Assembly (NCBI RefSeq): GCF_003946025.1
Contig: NZ_RHNR01000005.1
Location: 1-64,000, forward strand
Reading direction: 5' to 3'
Length of the DNA: 64,000 bases
Source of the DNA: Lacticaseibacillus songhuajiangensis
GTDB taxonomy: Bacteria; Bacillota; Bacilli; Lactobacillales; Lactobacillaceae
The notes beneath the pieces are model-generated. The model was not told the origin of the DNA. It saw only the letters and a program-made list of their open reading frames with translations, and ran no database searches. The position numbers were made by a program, and so were the translations under genes. Position 1 is the stretch's first letter; every line of letters begins with the position of its first letter. This document shows, in pieces, positions 1 to 9,121 of the stretch.

Positions 1-8
1 GTGTTTTC

Positions 9-352
9 GCCAGCGTGGTCTGAAACTTTCACCACCATAGTCATGTGAATGCGCGTCGGAACTGGGTCGGATTCGCGACAGCGGACGGGAAGGGTGTGCG
101 TGCCCACGAAAATGGCAGTGTATGTTTCGCACATGAACTTCGTGCGAAATGTACACCGCCAATTTCGTTAGGAGCGGGATTTTGCCGGTGGGTTTGCGGC
201 AAAATCACCAGTGGAAGACAGCGCAGCTGGCTGGAACGGTCCCACGCACACCCTTCCCGGGAGCGTAGCAAATCCGGCCCAGTTCCGACCTTCGGTCTAA
301 CCACTATTTTCATCCTTACGGATGAAAGTTTCATGACTCACGCTGACGGACA
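9..352. repeat. structured intergenic repeat, copy 1 (nested palindromes)
   Basis: Non-coding stretch 3' of topA. Its two ends match those of 45471-45810: the left core (9-38) and the right core (about 287-352, with GACCTTCGGTC, CATCCTTaCGGATG and CGCTGACGGACA) are conserved, and total length is nearly equal (344 against 340 bp). The interior differs but is again nested hairpins: a 16-17 bp perfect stem pairs 87-102 with 243-258; inside it lie a stem around TTTCGCAC/GTGCGAAA (about 119-155) and TTTTGCCG/CGGCAAAA (180-204). Short open frames across it look like chance. Function unknown; it could be a small structured RNA or a non-autonomous repeat. Confidence 0.7.
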
Positions 353-359
353 GCGAACA

Positions 360-389
360 CAAAAAGCCGCCCCTTGCGGGACGACTTAG
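360..389 (-). terminator. rho-independent terminator of topA
   Basis: On the minus strand an eight-base-pair stem GTCGTCCC / GGGGCGGC with a GCAA loop is followed by TTTTT, eight bases after the topA stop codon. Confidence 0.8.
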
Positions 390-396
390 CGTGGTC

Positions 397-2478
397 TTAC
401 TTTTGGATTGGTTCTTTGTAATCGCCGTTCGGGCAAACAACCTGGCGGCCAGCCTTGCTCTTCTTCTCAACGAGGAAGTGGTGGTCGACTGGGCAGTCGC
501 GACCGATTGGTTTGTCCCAGGAAACGAAGTCGCAGTCTGGGTAGCGGGAGCAGCCGTAGAAAATCCGGTTGCGCTTGCTCTTGCGTTCCAGAATCTGGCC
601 CTTCTTGCACTTCGGACAGATAACGCCGATTTCCTTGACGATGGCCTTAGTGTTGCGGCAGTCAGGAAAACGGGAGCAAGCGTAAAACTTGCCGTAGCGG
701 CCCATCTTGATAACCATTGGCGCACCACAGATGTCACAATCGAAACCGGCCGGTTCGTCCTTGAGCTGGACCTTCGCCATCCCCACCTCAGCGTCGGAGA
801 GTTCCTTAGCAAAAGGCCGGTAGAAGGAATCCACAACCGGAACCCATTCGTTCTTACCAGATTCGATACCGTCAAGTTCGCCTTCAACCTTCGCGGTAAA
901 CTTGATGTCCACAATGTCAGGGAAGAACTTGACGATGAGATCATTGACGATGGTACCGAGCTCAGTTGGCTCGAAACGCCGCGCCGTGAGCTTCACGTAG
1001 TAACGTTTTTTGAGCGTTTCAATCGTTGGCGCGTAGGTCGATGGCCGGCCAACCCCGTTTTCTTCAAGCGCCTTAACCAGGTTCGCTTCAGAGTAACGTG
1101 CTGGTGGTTGGGTGAAGTGCTGGGCCGGATCGGACTTGCTCATCGTGAGCTGGTCACCCTCAGCCAGTTCTGGCAGTTCCTTGTCGTCACCAGACTTATC
1201 GCGCGACGAGACGTACAGCGTGGTGAAACCAGGGAACTTGGTGTGGCTCCCGTTGGCACGGAACTGCACACCGTTTTGCTCAATCTTCACGCTGACGGTA
1301 TCCATGACGGCGGGCGTCATTTCACTGGCGACGAAACGGGACCAAATCAGCTGGTACAAGCGCATTTGGTCACGGTCCAACACGTCGGTCAGACTCTTCG
1401 GCGTGCGCAGCGTTGATGTTGGGCGGATTGCTTCATGCGCATCCTGTGCGCCCTCTTGAAGCTTACCCTGCCGAATTTTGACGGCCGCGTACTCCTCACC
1501 ATATTCATCATGAATGAACTTACTGGTTTCGGTCTTGGCGACGTTGGAAATCCGGGTACTGTCGGTACGCATGTAGGTGATGAGCCCCACGGTGCCCTGC
1601 TTGCCGCCAAGGTTGATCCCTTCGTACAGCTGCTGGGCGAGCATCATCGTCTTGCGCGCGGCAAAATTCAGCTTCCGGTTAGCTTCTTGCTGCAGGGAAC
1701 TGGTTGTAAACGGCGGTGCTGGGAATCGCTTGCGTTCCTTCTTGACGACGCTGGTCACTTCAAAAGGTGCCTTCTTGTCAAGACGCCCCATGACGTCAAC
1801 CACGGCGTCGTTGTTTGGCAGCGGCTGCTTCTTGCCGTCAAAACCATAGAATGATGCTGCAAATGCCTTACCGCGGCCCTTTTTGAACTGGGCGTCAATG
1901 CTCCAGTATTCTTCTGGCTGGAAAGCGTTAATTTCGTTTTCGCGGTCAATGATGAGCTTCAGCGCAACGGACTGCACACGGCCGGCGGAAAGGCCCTTCT
2001 TGACCTTCTTCCAGAGCAGCGGACTGATGGAGTAACCCACCAGCCGGTCCAGAATCCGGCGCGCCTGCTGGGCGTCGACCAGGTTCATGTCGATGCTGCG
2101 GGGTGTTTTGAACGCGTTCTTCACGGCGTCCTTGGTAATTTCGTTGAAGACCACGCGGTTAGGTTCGTCTGGTGACAAGCCCAAGATGTGGTTGACGTGC
2201 CAAGCAATTGCTTCCCCTTCACGGTCCGGGTCAGCTGCGAGGTAAACGTGCTGCGCCTTGGCAGCATTCTTCTTCAGGTCTTTAATGACATCCCCTTTAC
2301 CACGAATGGAGATGTACCGAGGTTCGTAATTATTATCAATGTCGATCCCCATCTGACTCTTGGGGAGGTCGCGAATGTGCCCGAGGCTGGCAACTACCTT
2401 GTAGTTGCGGCCCAGGTACTTCTCAATTGTTTTAGCTTTGGCAGGGGATTCCACGATGACCAAGTTCTTGGCTGGCAT
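397..2478 (-). CDS. topA: DNA topoisomerase I (type IA)
   Basis: Relaxes negatively supercoiled DNA by nicking one strand through a tyrosine ester. The 693-aa protein has the usual length. An N-terminal Toprim domain shows [12 protein letters not shown] (Glu10) and the acidic triad DPDREGE (residues 83-89). The active-site region [13 protein letters not shown] places the catalytic tyrosine at 302. The C-terminus has two four-cysteine zinc ribbons (CDICG...CSRFPDC and CPKCK...CSRYPDC) and a degenerate third. The ATG at 2478 has a strong GAAAGGAGGG ribosome site. It lies downstream of dprA with an 75-bp gap and ends at its own terminator. In lactobacilli topA commonly follows dprA, as here. Confidence 0.98.
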   Translation of the reverse strand: MPAKNLVIVESPAKAKTIEKYLGRNYKVVASLGHIRDLPKSQMGIDIDNNYEPRYISIRGKGDVIKDLKKNAAKAQHVYLAADPDREGEAIAWHVNHILGLSPDEPNRVVFNEITKDAVKNAFKTPRSIDMNLVDAQQARRILDRLVGYSISPLLWKKVKKGLSAGRVQSVALKLIIDRENEINAFQPEEYWSIDAQFKKGRGKAFAASFYGFDGKKQPLPNNDAVVDVMGRLDKKAPFEVTSVVKKERKRFPAPPFTTSSLQQEANRKLNFAARKTMMLAQQLYEGINLGGKQGTVGLITYMRTDSTRISNVAKTETSKFIHDEYGEEYAAVKIRQGKLQEGAQDAHEAIRPTSTLRTPKSLTDVLDRDQMRLYQLIWSRFVASEMTPAVMDTVSVKIEQNGVQFRANGSHTKFPGFTTLYVSSRDKSGDDKELPELAEGDQLTMSKSDPAQHFTQPPARYSEANLVKALEENGVGRPSTYAPTIETLKKRYYVKLTARRFEPTELGTIVNDLIVKFFPDIVDIKFTAKVEGELDGIESGKNEWVPVVDSFYRPFAKELSDAEVGMAKVQLKDEPAGFDCDICGAPMVIKMGRYGKFYACSRFPDCRNTKAIVKEIGVICPKCKKGQILERKSKRNRIFYGCSRYPDCDFVSWDKPIGRDCPVDHHFLVEKKSKAGRQVVCPNGDYKEPIQK

Positions 2479-2553
2479 GGTCGCCCTCCTTTCTTAATAG
2501 GAAACAAAATCAGAGCCTATCTTAATAGTAGGAAGGCGGTTATGTCAAATGCC

Positions 2554-3405
2554 TTAAGCAAAATAATGGAGCTCTGCAGTAATATCTGCCGCCGATTGCA
2601 CCAGCGCCGCGCCGTTTTGCAGAATTTCGTTAGTGCCCACGCCCAGGGGCGCATCAATGCGATTAGGCAGTGCAAACACAGTGCGCCCGGCATCTAGTGC
2701 CATGGTGGCGGTAATGAGGCTGCCACTATGGTGCGCGGCTTCCGTCACCAGCAGGCCATGCGCCAGCCCGGCGATGATGCGGTTACGCGCGACAAAGCGA
2801 AACGGCAGCGCGGTGGTGCCGGGCGGGTACTCACTAAGCAGCAGTCCCTTGTCAGCGACCTGTTCTTGCAAGTTCTCCGCCCGCCGCGGATAAGTGACAT
2901 CTAGCCCGGTCGCAATCACGCCAATCGTGGCCCGCTGGTTAGCCAGTGCCGCGCGGTGAGCGCAACTATCCGCACCTTTTGCCAAGCCGGACACGACGCA
3001 GACGTCTGGCGGCAGTTTGGGGATGAGCCGCTCCAGCGATTGACGGCTGTACTCCCCCGCCCTGCGCGCACCGACCACGGCCAAACACGGCCGGCGCAAT
3101 AAATCTAACTGCCCGCGCCAAAACAGAACGAGTGGCGGTTGGGCCAATGTGCGCAGACGCTCGGGATAATCATCGTCCACGTAACTGAGAAACGGCTGAG
3201 CTTGTAACTCTGCACAGCGGGCTTGAAAATCCGGATCCGCAGTCGTCGCCGCAAGCCTAGTGCGCTGTTTACTGGTGACCGCAGCCAGCAGCGTTGCCTC
3301 ACTGGCTTCTTGCCCCGCTGCCAGTAGCGTCAGCACGCTAACGGCAACGCTGGGACTAGCGCCGCTAGCTAAATGGGTGTAAAGCAAAAAATCGCGAATA
3401 TCCAT
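2554..3405 (-). CDS. dprA: DNA-processing protein DprA
   Basis: Binds incoming single-stranded DNA during transformation and loads RecA. The Rossmann-like DprA core is clear: GARRAGEYSRQSL, VSGLAKGADSCAHRAAL, a GVIATGLDVTYPR segment, then LLSEYPPG, RNRIIAGL and EAAHHSGSLITA. The ATG at 3405 (MDIRDFLLY) is chosen because AAGGAGG lies five bases upstream; an upstream in-frame ATG at 3426 has no such site. The 283-aa protein lacks the C-terminal winged helix seen in some homologues, which is normal for this family in lactobacilli. It is between rnhB and topA. Its presence alone does not show that the strain is transformable. Confidence 0.96.
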   Translation of the reverse strand: MDIRDFLLYTHLASGASPSVAVSVLTLLAAGQEASEATLLAAVTSKQRTRLAATTADPDFQARCAELQAQPFLSYVDDDYPERLRTLAQPPLVLFWRGQLDLLRRPCLAVVGARRAGEYSRQSLERLIPKLPPDVCVVSGLAKGADSCAHRAALANQRATIGVIATGLDVTYPRRAENLQEQVADKGLLLSEYPPGTTALPFRFVARNRIIAGLAHGLLVTEAAHHSGSLITATMALDAGRTVFALPNRIDAPLGVGTNEILQNGAALVQSAADITAELHYFA

Positions 3406-3461
3406 GGCTACCTCCTTGGTCACCATAGATTTCGCGATTCACTTGCATTTTACCTGTCACA

Positions 3462-4214
3462 CTATAAATATTTCTGCACTGGGCTAAAACTGCGCCGGTG
3501 AATTGGCGTGATGCCGTGTGCAGCCATGCCGGCCAGGTGCTTGGCCGTCCCGTAACCCGCATTATCAGTAAAGTCATACCCCGGATAAATCTGGTCATAC
3601 ATATCCATGAGGCGATCCCGGACAACCTTGGCCACGATACTGGCCGCACCGATACTGGCGGAACGGGCATCCCCCTTGATCAACTTGCTTTGCGGCAAAT
3701 CAACTGGCACCGTCATCGCATCGACTAACAAGTAATCTGGTTGCACGCGCAGGTTGTGCACGGCATCCGCCATCGCCAGTTCGGTCGCATGGTAGATGTT
3801 GTAGCGGTCAATATCTTCACTACTGCGTACACCGATCGCAACGGCACGCGCCTGACTAATAATGGCGCCGAACAACTCGGCGCGCCGGTGCGGCGTCAGT
3901 TGCTTGGAGTCGTTGACCGGCACGTCAAAATCAGGTGTGATAATTACGGCGGCGGTCACTACCGGGCCGGCAAGAGGGCCGCGACCCACTTCATCAATGC
4001 CGGCGATGGCGTCATAGTGCGGCCACAAACCGCGTTCGAGGCGTTTGTGCTCCTCCAGCATGTGCTGTTGCGCGCGGATTTTCGCCTGTTTTTTGTCGTA
4101 ACTTTGCAACAGCTTTTGCACGCCAGCACGCGGATCAGTGCGTAATTCAGTGATTAGTTCTTCGTCGACGGTTGCGGCACTGAGCAACTGCTTCACTTCC
4201 GCAATCGTGCTCAC
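3462..4214 (-). CDS. rnhB: ribonuclease HII
   Basis: Removes ribonucleotides from DNA and RNA of RNA-DNA hybrids. The catalytic acidic residues are visible in [16 protein letters not shown] (Asp74, Glu75) and LLVDAMTV (Asp165); the [18 protein letters not shown] segment is the typical family motif. The 250-aa length is normal for Firmicutes, which carry an extra N-terminal substrate-recognition part. The start is a GTG that overlaps the rbgA stop codon (GTGA), so the two are translationally coupled. A weak GAGGA site precedes it. Confidence 0.97.
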   Translation of the reverse strand: MSTIAEVKQLLSAATVDEELITELRTDPRAGVQKLLQSYDKKQAKIRAQQHMLEEHKRLERGLWPHYDAIAGIDEVGRGPLAGPVVTAAVIITPDFDVPVNDSKQLTPHRRAELFGAIISQARAVAIGVRSSEDIDRYNIYHATELAMADAVHNLRVQPDYLLVDAMTVPVDLPQSKLIKGDARSASIGAASIVAKVVRDRLMDMYDQIYPGYDFTDNAGYGTAKHLAGMAAHGITPIHRRSFSPVQKYL

Positions 4215-5062
4215 TGCTGGTCGTCCTCGGGCAGTTCCAGCGTGTAACGGCCGAGTTCGCCCTTACGCACGTCGGTGATGAAGCGCTTGGCCGCGCGGTC
4301 ATATTCACCGCCGTAACCGAACTTGTCCGTCAGCAATTTCATCGTGTCCGCCGCGTTCAGCTGCATCTGCGCATCGCTGAGCTTGTACAAGCGCTGGAGT
4401 TCGCCCGGATAGTTGGCCTTAAAGTAGTCCACGCCCCAAAGCGCGACATCGTCGTCAGTGAAGACGCTGTCGGCAATGGCACCAGTGAGTGCCAGACGCT
4501 TGCCGATAATCTGGTCGTCAAACTTCGGCCACAGAATCCCTGGTGTATCGAGCAATTCGAGGTTGCCATCGGCCTTGAGCCACTGCTGGTTCTTGGTCAC
4601 GCCGGGCCGGTTACCGGTGACGGCGATGTTCTTCTTTACCAAGCGGTTCAAAATCGTGGACTTACCAACGTTCGGAATCCCAATACACATTGCACGCACG
4701 TGCGGGTTCCGAATGCCCTTGGCACGTTTGCGCGCAAGTTTGTCCGCCAGAATCTTTTCTGCAAGCTGCGGAATTTGCTTCAGCTGGCGCGCATGCTGGG
4801 CGTCGATGGCGATGGCAGAACGGTCGTCGCCGCGGTAGGCATCCAACCAGAGTTGGGTGCGCTTGGGATCGGCTAAATCGGCCTTGTTGAGGATGGAAAT
4901 ACGCGGCTTCTGCTGAAGCATTTCCAGTAGCATCGGGTTGCGGGAAGATTCTGGCAAGCGCGCATCAACGACTTCGAGCACGATGTCGACTTGCTTGATT
5001 TTTTCGGCGACTTCCCGGCGCGCCTTTTGCATGTGGCCTGGGAACCAGTTAATACTTGGCAT
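4211..5062 (-). CDS. rbgA: ribosome biogenesis GTPase RbgA (YlqF)
   Basis: Circularly permuted GTPase needed for a late step of 50S subunit assembly. The G motifs appear in permuted order: NKAD (G4) near residue 60, then GIPNVGKST (G1) and DTPG (G3). The N-terminus [11 protein letters not shown] is the family signature. The ATG at 5062 is preceded by AAGGAGT at good spacing; the longer open frame upstream (to 5146) has no ribosome site and is not conserved-looking. 283 aa. First gene of the rbgA-rnhB-dprA-topA block. Confidence 0.96.
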   Translation of the reverse strand: MPSINWFPGHMQKARREVAEKIKQVDIVLEVVDARLPESSRNPMLLEMLQQKPRISILNKADLADPKRTQLWLDAYRGDDRSAIAIDAQHARQLKQIPQLAEKILADKLARKRAKGIRNPHVRAMCIGIPNVGKSTILNRLVKKNIAVTGNRPGVTKNQQWLKADGNLELLDTPGILWPKFDDQIIGKRLALTGAIADSVFTDDDVALWGVDYFKANYPGELQRLYKLSDAQMQLNAADTMKLLTDKFGYGGEYDRAAKRFITDVRKGELGRYTLELPEDDQQ

Positions 5063-5264
5063 GTTATGTAACTCCTTCGTTTTGCGAAATCTACGTCCGG
5101 TGCCGGTCAAGCAACGCTGAGTAGCTTTGGCGTTCAACCGGCACATTCTTTTCTATATTAACATGAATCCAGCCGCACCGCTTTGCCGAGCCGGCTGACA
5201 CACCGCATAATTAAGTTGATAACGGTTTATAATGAGGCCAGATATATACAAATCACGAATTTAA

Positions 5265-5300
5265 TGTCAAAAATGGTAATTTTTGCCTGATGTCAAAAAT
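5265..5300. promoter_or_regulatory. direct repeat upstream of XRE gene, possible operator
   Basis: The decamer TGTCAAAAAT occurs at 5265 and again at 5291, 26 bp apart, in an AT-rich region 60-90 bp before the XRE gene. Between them lies AAAAATggtaATTTTT, an inverted repeat. Such paired sites often bind XRE-type regulators; binding here is inferred only from position. Confidence 0.35.
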
Positions 5301-5356
5301 ATTTGCTACTAAAATTCCGCGCTAATTCCTATTCTGAAGCTAAGGAGTGATCAGTC

Positions 5357-5752
5357 ATGATTATTGGTGAACAACTACGCAAGGCCCGCACGGATGCCGG
5401 CATGTCGCAAGAGCAGCTGGCCGAAATCATGGCAGTCAGTCGGCAAACCGTCTCGAACTGGGAGAATTCCCGCAGCTATCCTGATATTGAGCGCGTCATG
5501 CGCATGGCTGACCTATACCATCTCTCCTTAGACAAAATGTTGCGAGGTGATGAGCAAATGATCCAATCTTGGCTGAACGCGGCCAATCTCGCCAAAACGG
5601 GCAAGCGGCTGAGCGGACTGCTGCTTCTGAATATCGCGTTAACAGTCGCAATTATGCTGTTTAGTCACAGCTTGTGGCTATCTGCGATTCTCTTACTGCT
5701 TCTAGTCGGCAGCATCAGCGCCGTCTTCTACTTGCTAATCAAACTGATTTGA
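5357..5752 (+). CDS. XRE-family regulator with membrane tail
   Basis: 131-aa protein with an N-terminal helix-turn-helix of the XRE/Cro type (residues about 5-60, LRKARTDAGMSQEQLAEIM...SRQTVSNWENSR) and two hydrophobic segments at about 85-130, so it is a membrane-anchored DNA-binding protein. The ATG at 5357 has TAAGGAGTGA upstream. It is followed four bases after its stop by the ribosome site of a small membrane protein gene, so they form a pair. Membrane-linked XRE regulators often autoregulate and respond to their partner; the signal is unknown. Confidence 0.85.
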   Translation: MIIGEQLRKARTDAGMSQEQLAEIMAVSRQTVSNWENSRSYPDIERVMRMADLYHLSLDKMLRGDEQMIQSWLNAANLAKTGKRLSGLLLLNIALTVAIMLFSHSLWLSAILLLLLVGSISAVFYLLIKLI

Positions 5753-5762
5753 GGTGAAAATC

Positions 5763-6089
5763 ATGCTAATCTGGCTCTTGTTTGTGCTCTTAGCCGCCAT
5801 GGTCACGGCAGTAATCACGTTATTTTACCAACTTAGTCAGCTGCTAACACTCGACGCGACGGCCCGTAATCTGGCGCATCCCAAAGTCACTGCCGTTCTG
5901 GCCGCAGGCACGCAAAATGGTGTCGTGCTACTAGCCTATTTGGCACTGCGCCGCGGCCACCCCATTGACGCAACGCGGGATGACCCGCGTCGTCGCGAGC
6001 GACTCAAAGTGGGAACGATTGCGGCGTTCGCGGTGCTATTGATCTGCGGGGTCTGCACGGCCATGTTGCTGCTGTCAGGGCAAATTTAG
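5763..6089 (+). CDS. small membrane protein, partner of XRE regulator
   Basis: 108-aa protein with hydrophobic segments at the N-terminus (LLFVLLAAMVTAVITLF), in the middle (VLLAYLALRR) and at the C-terminus (IAAFAVLLICGVCTAMLLL), and a basic charged loop between. The ATG at 5763 is preferred because GAGGTG lies six bases upstream; the in-frame GTG at 5754 is part of that ribosome site. I do not recognise the family. Cotranscribed with the XRE gene and closed by a shared terminator. Confidence 0.7.
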   Translation: MLIWLLFVLLAAMVTAVITLFYQLSQLLTLDATARNLAHPKVTAVLAAGTQNGVVLLAYLALRRGHPIDATRDDPRRRERLKVGTIAAFAVLLICGVCTAMLLLSGQI

Positions 6090-6105
6090 TTTCAGCAAGC
6101 TGCAA

Positions 6106-6157
6106 GCAAAACGGTCCAGAATGGTTGGTTGTCCAACCAATCTGAACCGTTTTTTGC
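6106..6157. terminator. bidirectional terminator
   Basis: Long hairpin with arms GCAAAACGGT and ACCGTTTTTTGC and an inner stem GGTTGG/CCAACC, between convergent genes ending at 6089 and 6167. U-tracts are present in both directions. Confidence 0.85.
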
Positions 6158-6166
6158 TGCAATTCT

Positions 6167-7507
6167 TTAACGTGCGGCGTGCTCTTCAAACTCACCTGCT
6201 AAGGCTGCAATCAGCCGGATGCCCTCTGCAAACGCCCGCTCCGTCATATTCTCATTCTTACTGTGGTTGTTCTGGTCAAAATTCGCCAGTGGCAAAGTAA
6301 ACGCCTGCGCACCCAGAATATCGGTCCACACGTAGTTCGGCACCGTCCCCGCCATGCACGGTTCAATCAGCAACGGTAAATCAGCCGCGGCGGCTGCGTT
6401 CCGAAACACGGCCAGTTCCGCTACACTCGCCTTGGTGGTTGCCGGCGGGATGTCACCAGTGGACTCGATGGTGAGCACGCCGGCCGCGGTGAAGGGTGCA
6501 AGCAGTTTAGCGACTGCCGCCGCAATTTGGTCAGGCTTCTGCGTACCAACCAGGCGCATGTTGATGCTGGCAGTCAGCTCACCCGGAATGATTGTCTTAA
6601 TGCCCGCACCGTTATAACCGGACGCCACGCCCGACACGTTAAAGGTCGGCTCAAACATCAATTTGTGGTAATAGTCACGCTTGTTGCTGGCCGTGATGGC
6701 CCCACCAAACACTTCTGCGGTGTGCTCAGGGTCATAGGGCAAATCGTCAATCAGCGCCCACTCGGCAGCGGTGGGTTCGGCAACGCCATCGTAGAAACCC
6801 GGAATACGAACGTGCTGCTTGTTCGCATCGTAGAGCAGATTGAGAATTTGCTGGAAAATCAGCACTGGATTCGGCAAAATGTTGCCCGCGTTACCCGAAT
6901 GATTGTCATGCTGCGCCGTTTTGATATGTAGCTTGATGCCAAACAAACCGCGATTGGCGAGTCGCAGCACATGTGCTCCCGACGCATTCATGGAGCCGTC
7001 CACCACGATGACCCGCGTAACGTCCGCTAGTGCAGTCGCACGCAACTTGCGCACAGTATCTGCAAGATGCAAACTCCCCTGCTCCTCTTCGCCTTCAATG
7101 AGCAGCTTAATGGTCTGCTTATGGTTAGGGTGCGCAAGCAGGAAGGCGTTGAGCCCGTTAATGGTTGCCAGCAGTTGCCCTTTGTTGTCGCCAGCGCCGC
7201 GGCCGTAAAGCCGCTCGCCGCGCTTAGTCATGGTGAACGGTTCACTGTCCCAGTCCGCACGTTTGCCCGGATCCATCACGTCATAATGGCCGTAGAACAA
7301 CACCGCATCAGGCGTTGTTCTCGGAATGGTGGCCACAAGTGCCGGCGCACCGCCCGTGGTCACGCGCGTCACCACTGCGTCGCAATAATCCGTCAGTAAG
7401 GTGGTGAGATATGTACAGATGGCTGCTTTTGCCTGCGGATTAGCGCTTGTACTCTGGTAACTAATGGCTTTGCTGAGGCTAGCCTCAGCGTCGCTAATTT
7501 TACGCAT
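6167..7507 (-). CDS. M20-family metallopeptidase (dipeptidase-like)
   Basis: 446-aa zinc-dependent exopeptidase of the M20/ArgE/DapE/PepV superfamily, probably cytoplasmic since no signal peptide is seen. Metal-binding motifs are in order: FYGHYDVMDP (about residue 73), GRGAGDNKGQ (about 105) and IEGEEEQGS (about 142), with a C-terminal NNHSKNENM segment that supplies the last histidine. A central dimerisation insert is present. The ATG at 7507 has GGAGGC upstream. It is followed on the same strand by nothing but the terminator and preceded by a LysR gene 24 bp away, which may cotranscribe. Substrate is not deducible; amidohydrolase or dipeptidase activity is likely. Confidence 0.9.
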   Translation of the reverse strand: MRKISDAEASLSKAISYQSTSANPQAKAAICTYLTTLLTDYCDAVVTRVTTGGAPALVATIPRTTPDAVLFYGHYDVMDPGKRADWDSEPFTMTKRGERLYGRGAGDNKGQLLATINGLNAFLLAHPNHKQTIKLLIEGEEEQGSLHLADTVRKLRATALADVTRVIVVDGSMNASGAHVLRLANRGLFGIKLHIKTAQHDNHSGNAGNILPNPVLIFQQILNLLYDANKQHVRIPGFYDGVAEPTAAEWALIDDLPYDPEHTAEVFGGAITASNKRDYYHKLMFEPTFNVSGVASGYNGAGIKTIIPGELTASINMRLVGTQKPDQIAAAVAKLLAPFTAAGVLTIESTGDIPPATTKASVAELAVFRNAAAAADLPLLIEPCMAGTVPNYVWTDILGAQAFTLPLANFDQNNHSKNENMTERAFAEGIRLIAALAGEFEEHAAR

Positions 7508-7531
7508 CCTTTTGCCTCCAATTAATGTTGA

Positions 7532-8431
7532 TTAATCACCACTGACAGGTCCAAGCTCCGCACGCAAAATGCGCATGAACGCATCCGTCAGCCGCGACTT
7601 GCTCTGATTATCGCGCCGAATGACCACGATTTGCAAGCTATCCAGGTCCATCCCCGTTGCGAATTCGCGCAAACTGCCCGCCGCAATTTCAGCTTGTACC
7701 ACAAACCGCGGCAGGTACACCATCCCCAGGCCGTTCAAAACGCTACGCTTGGTCGCCTCGACACTGCCTATCTCCAGTAAGGAGGCGAATTGCTGGTCGT
7801 GCTGGCGTAGATGTGCCACTAGCCGCTTGTGGTAGATACTCTCAACGTCGTCTGTCAGCAGGCTCACCGGAAGTTGCACGTGTTCGCGGCGCAGGGTGTC
7901 AGCGTCGACGTGTAAATCCGGACTACCCACCAGGGCCATGGGCACAATACCAAGTTTTGTTACCCGCAACTTGGGGCCATAGCCGCCGACATCGTAGTGC
8001 ACACCCAGGTCAACTGTTGCCGCGCGCACCTTCTGCGGAATACGAAAGCAATTCGTTCGTTGCAAACTCAATTGCACGCCTGGCAGCTGGCGGTGAAACG
8101 CGGCGATAACCGGCTGCATTTTGTAGGTCAGTAGAGTGTCTGGCAACGCCACACGCAGCTCGCCAGTGAGCGTAGCGTCACTGCGGCCATAGTTTTTCAT
8201 GGCGGTCACGGTGCCCAGCACCTGCTGCACTTGCGGCATCAGGTCGCGGCCGGCCTGAGTCAGAACCATTTTGCGGCCAGTTTTGGCAAACAGCTGCAAG
8301 CCCAGTTCCTGTTCGAGTTGTTGCACCTGGGCGGTCACGGTGGACTGCGCATAATTCAGCTGGTTGGCTGCCGCTTGGAAGCTGCCCGTATCCACGATTG
8401 TCCGCAGCGTAATCAGATTTTTGATGTCCAT
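7532..8431 (-). CDS. LysR-family transcriptional regulator
   Basis: 299-aa LysR-type regulator. The N-terminal winged helix-turn-helix (IKNLITLRTIVDTGSFQAAA...YAQSTVTAQVQQLEQELG) is followed by a periplasmic-binding-protein-like effector domain from about residue 90. ATG at 8431 with GGAGGG upstream. It is divergent from a GNAT gene (start 8566) and 24 bp upstream of the M20 peptidase; LysR proteins usually act on a neighbour, so either is a candidate target. The 134-bp divergent region is AT-rich but I see no clear T-N11-A pair that I would defend. Confidence 0.93.
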   Translation of the reverse strand: MDIKNLITLRTIVDTGSFQAAANQLNYAQSTVTAQVQQLEQELGLQLFAKTGRKMVLTQAGRDLMPQVQQVLGTVTAMKNYGRSDATLTGELRVALPDTLLTYKMQPVIAAFHRQLPGVQLSLQRTNCFRIPQKVRAATVDLGVHYDVGGYGPKLRVTKLGIVPMALVGSPDLHVDADTLRREHVQLPVSLLTDDVESIYHKRLVAHLRQHDQQFASLLEIGSVEATKRSVLNGLGMVYLPRFVVQAEIAAGSLREFATGMDLDSLQIVVIRRDNQSKSRLTDAFMRILRAELGPVSGD

Positions 8432-8565
8432 GAATGACCCTCCGTGTTTAATACATCGAAATGACTGAATTCATAATTCGCATGTTTCGACTATTCCGAA
8501 TTAAGCATGTGCTTTACTATATGACCTAAAGAAAGCACTTGTCAATCGAACAAGGAGATAACAAC

Positions 8566-9048
8566 ATGCAGATTAGCACTTACCAAGCTTCAGACCGCAA
8601 CCAGGTCATCGCCCTCATCCTGTACTTACAAAATTACGACAATCGCGTCGACTTATCACTAGAGGAACAGCCGGACATGGCGGACATTACGGGGCACTAC
8701 CTAGAGACAGAAGGCGGCTTCTGGGTGGCCCGCGCCGACAATGGGGATGTCGTCGGCACGATTGGTCTGCTGAAGCCGAACGCGGACTACGGCGTGCTCA
8801 AGAAGTTCTTCGTGCTGCCCGAATACCGCGGCCATGAAAAACACGTCTCGGCCGATTTGTTTCAGCAACTACTCACCAGCGCCCGTGCAAAAGGCCTGCG
8901 TGCACTCGTTCTCGATACGCCGGAGAATTGTCACCGCGCACACCACTTCTACCGCAAGAATAGCTTCGTAGAACTGACACGCGAGCAGGTGCCCGTGCAG
9001 TACGATTATCCCGATCGGGACTCACTGTTTTTTGAGCTCACACTGTAA
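8566..9048 (+). CDS. GNAT-family N-acetyltransferase
   Basis: 160-aa protein with the GNAT fold: an N-terminal YQASDRNQVIALILYLQ segment, a GTIGLL strand, and the acetyl-CoA-binding region around FFVLPEYRGHEKHVSADLFQQLL, where the usual R/Q-x-x-G-x-G/A loop is altered (YRGHEKHVS). The C-terminus NCHRAHHFYRKNSF is typical. Start ATG at 8566 is chosen for the AAGGAGATAACAAC site; an upstream TTG frame from 8539 would cover that site. Substrate unknown. Divergent to the LysR gene. Confidence 0.9.
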   Translation: MQISTYQASDRNQVIALILYLQNYDNRVDLSLEEQPDMADITGHYLETEGGFWVARADNGDVVGTIGLLKPNADYGVLKKFFVLPEYRGHEKHVSADLFQQLLTSARAKGLRALVLDTPENCHRAHHFYRKNSFVELTREQVPVQYDYPDRDSLFFELTL

Positions 9049-9061
9049 GTCGCAGAACACG

Positions 9062-9101
9062 CAAGAGCGCCCGCCGGAAAAATTCCGACGAGCGCTCTTT
9101 A
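9062..9101. terminator. bidirectional terminator
   Basis: Hairpin AAGAGCGC...GCGCTCTTT with inner stem CCGGAA/TTCCG, between the convergent GNAT gene and the pilus-island genes. Confidence 0.85.
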
Positions 9102-9121
9102 TTTACCTTAACTCAGCTGTT

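Noticed and set aside
45-389. Open frames over the repeat at 9-352
   Set aside because: They cross hairpins and a terminator, have no ribosome site, and the matching repeat at 45471 does not preserve them.
391-1416. Long plus-strand open frame opposite topA (341 codons), and similar long frames opposite ctpA, the ABC-F gene, pilin 1 and others
   Set aside because: They are shadows of GC-rich genes: no ribosome sites, odd composition, and the opposite strand encodes a clear family protein.
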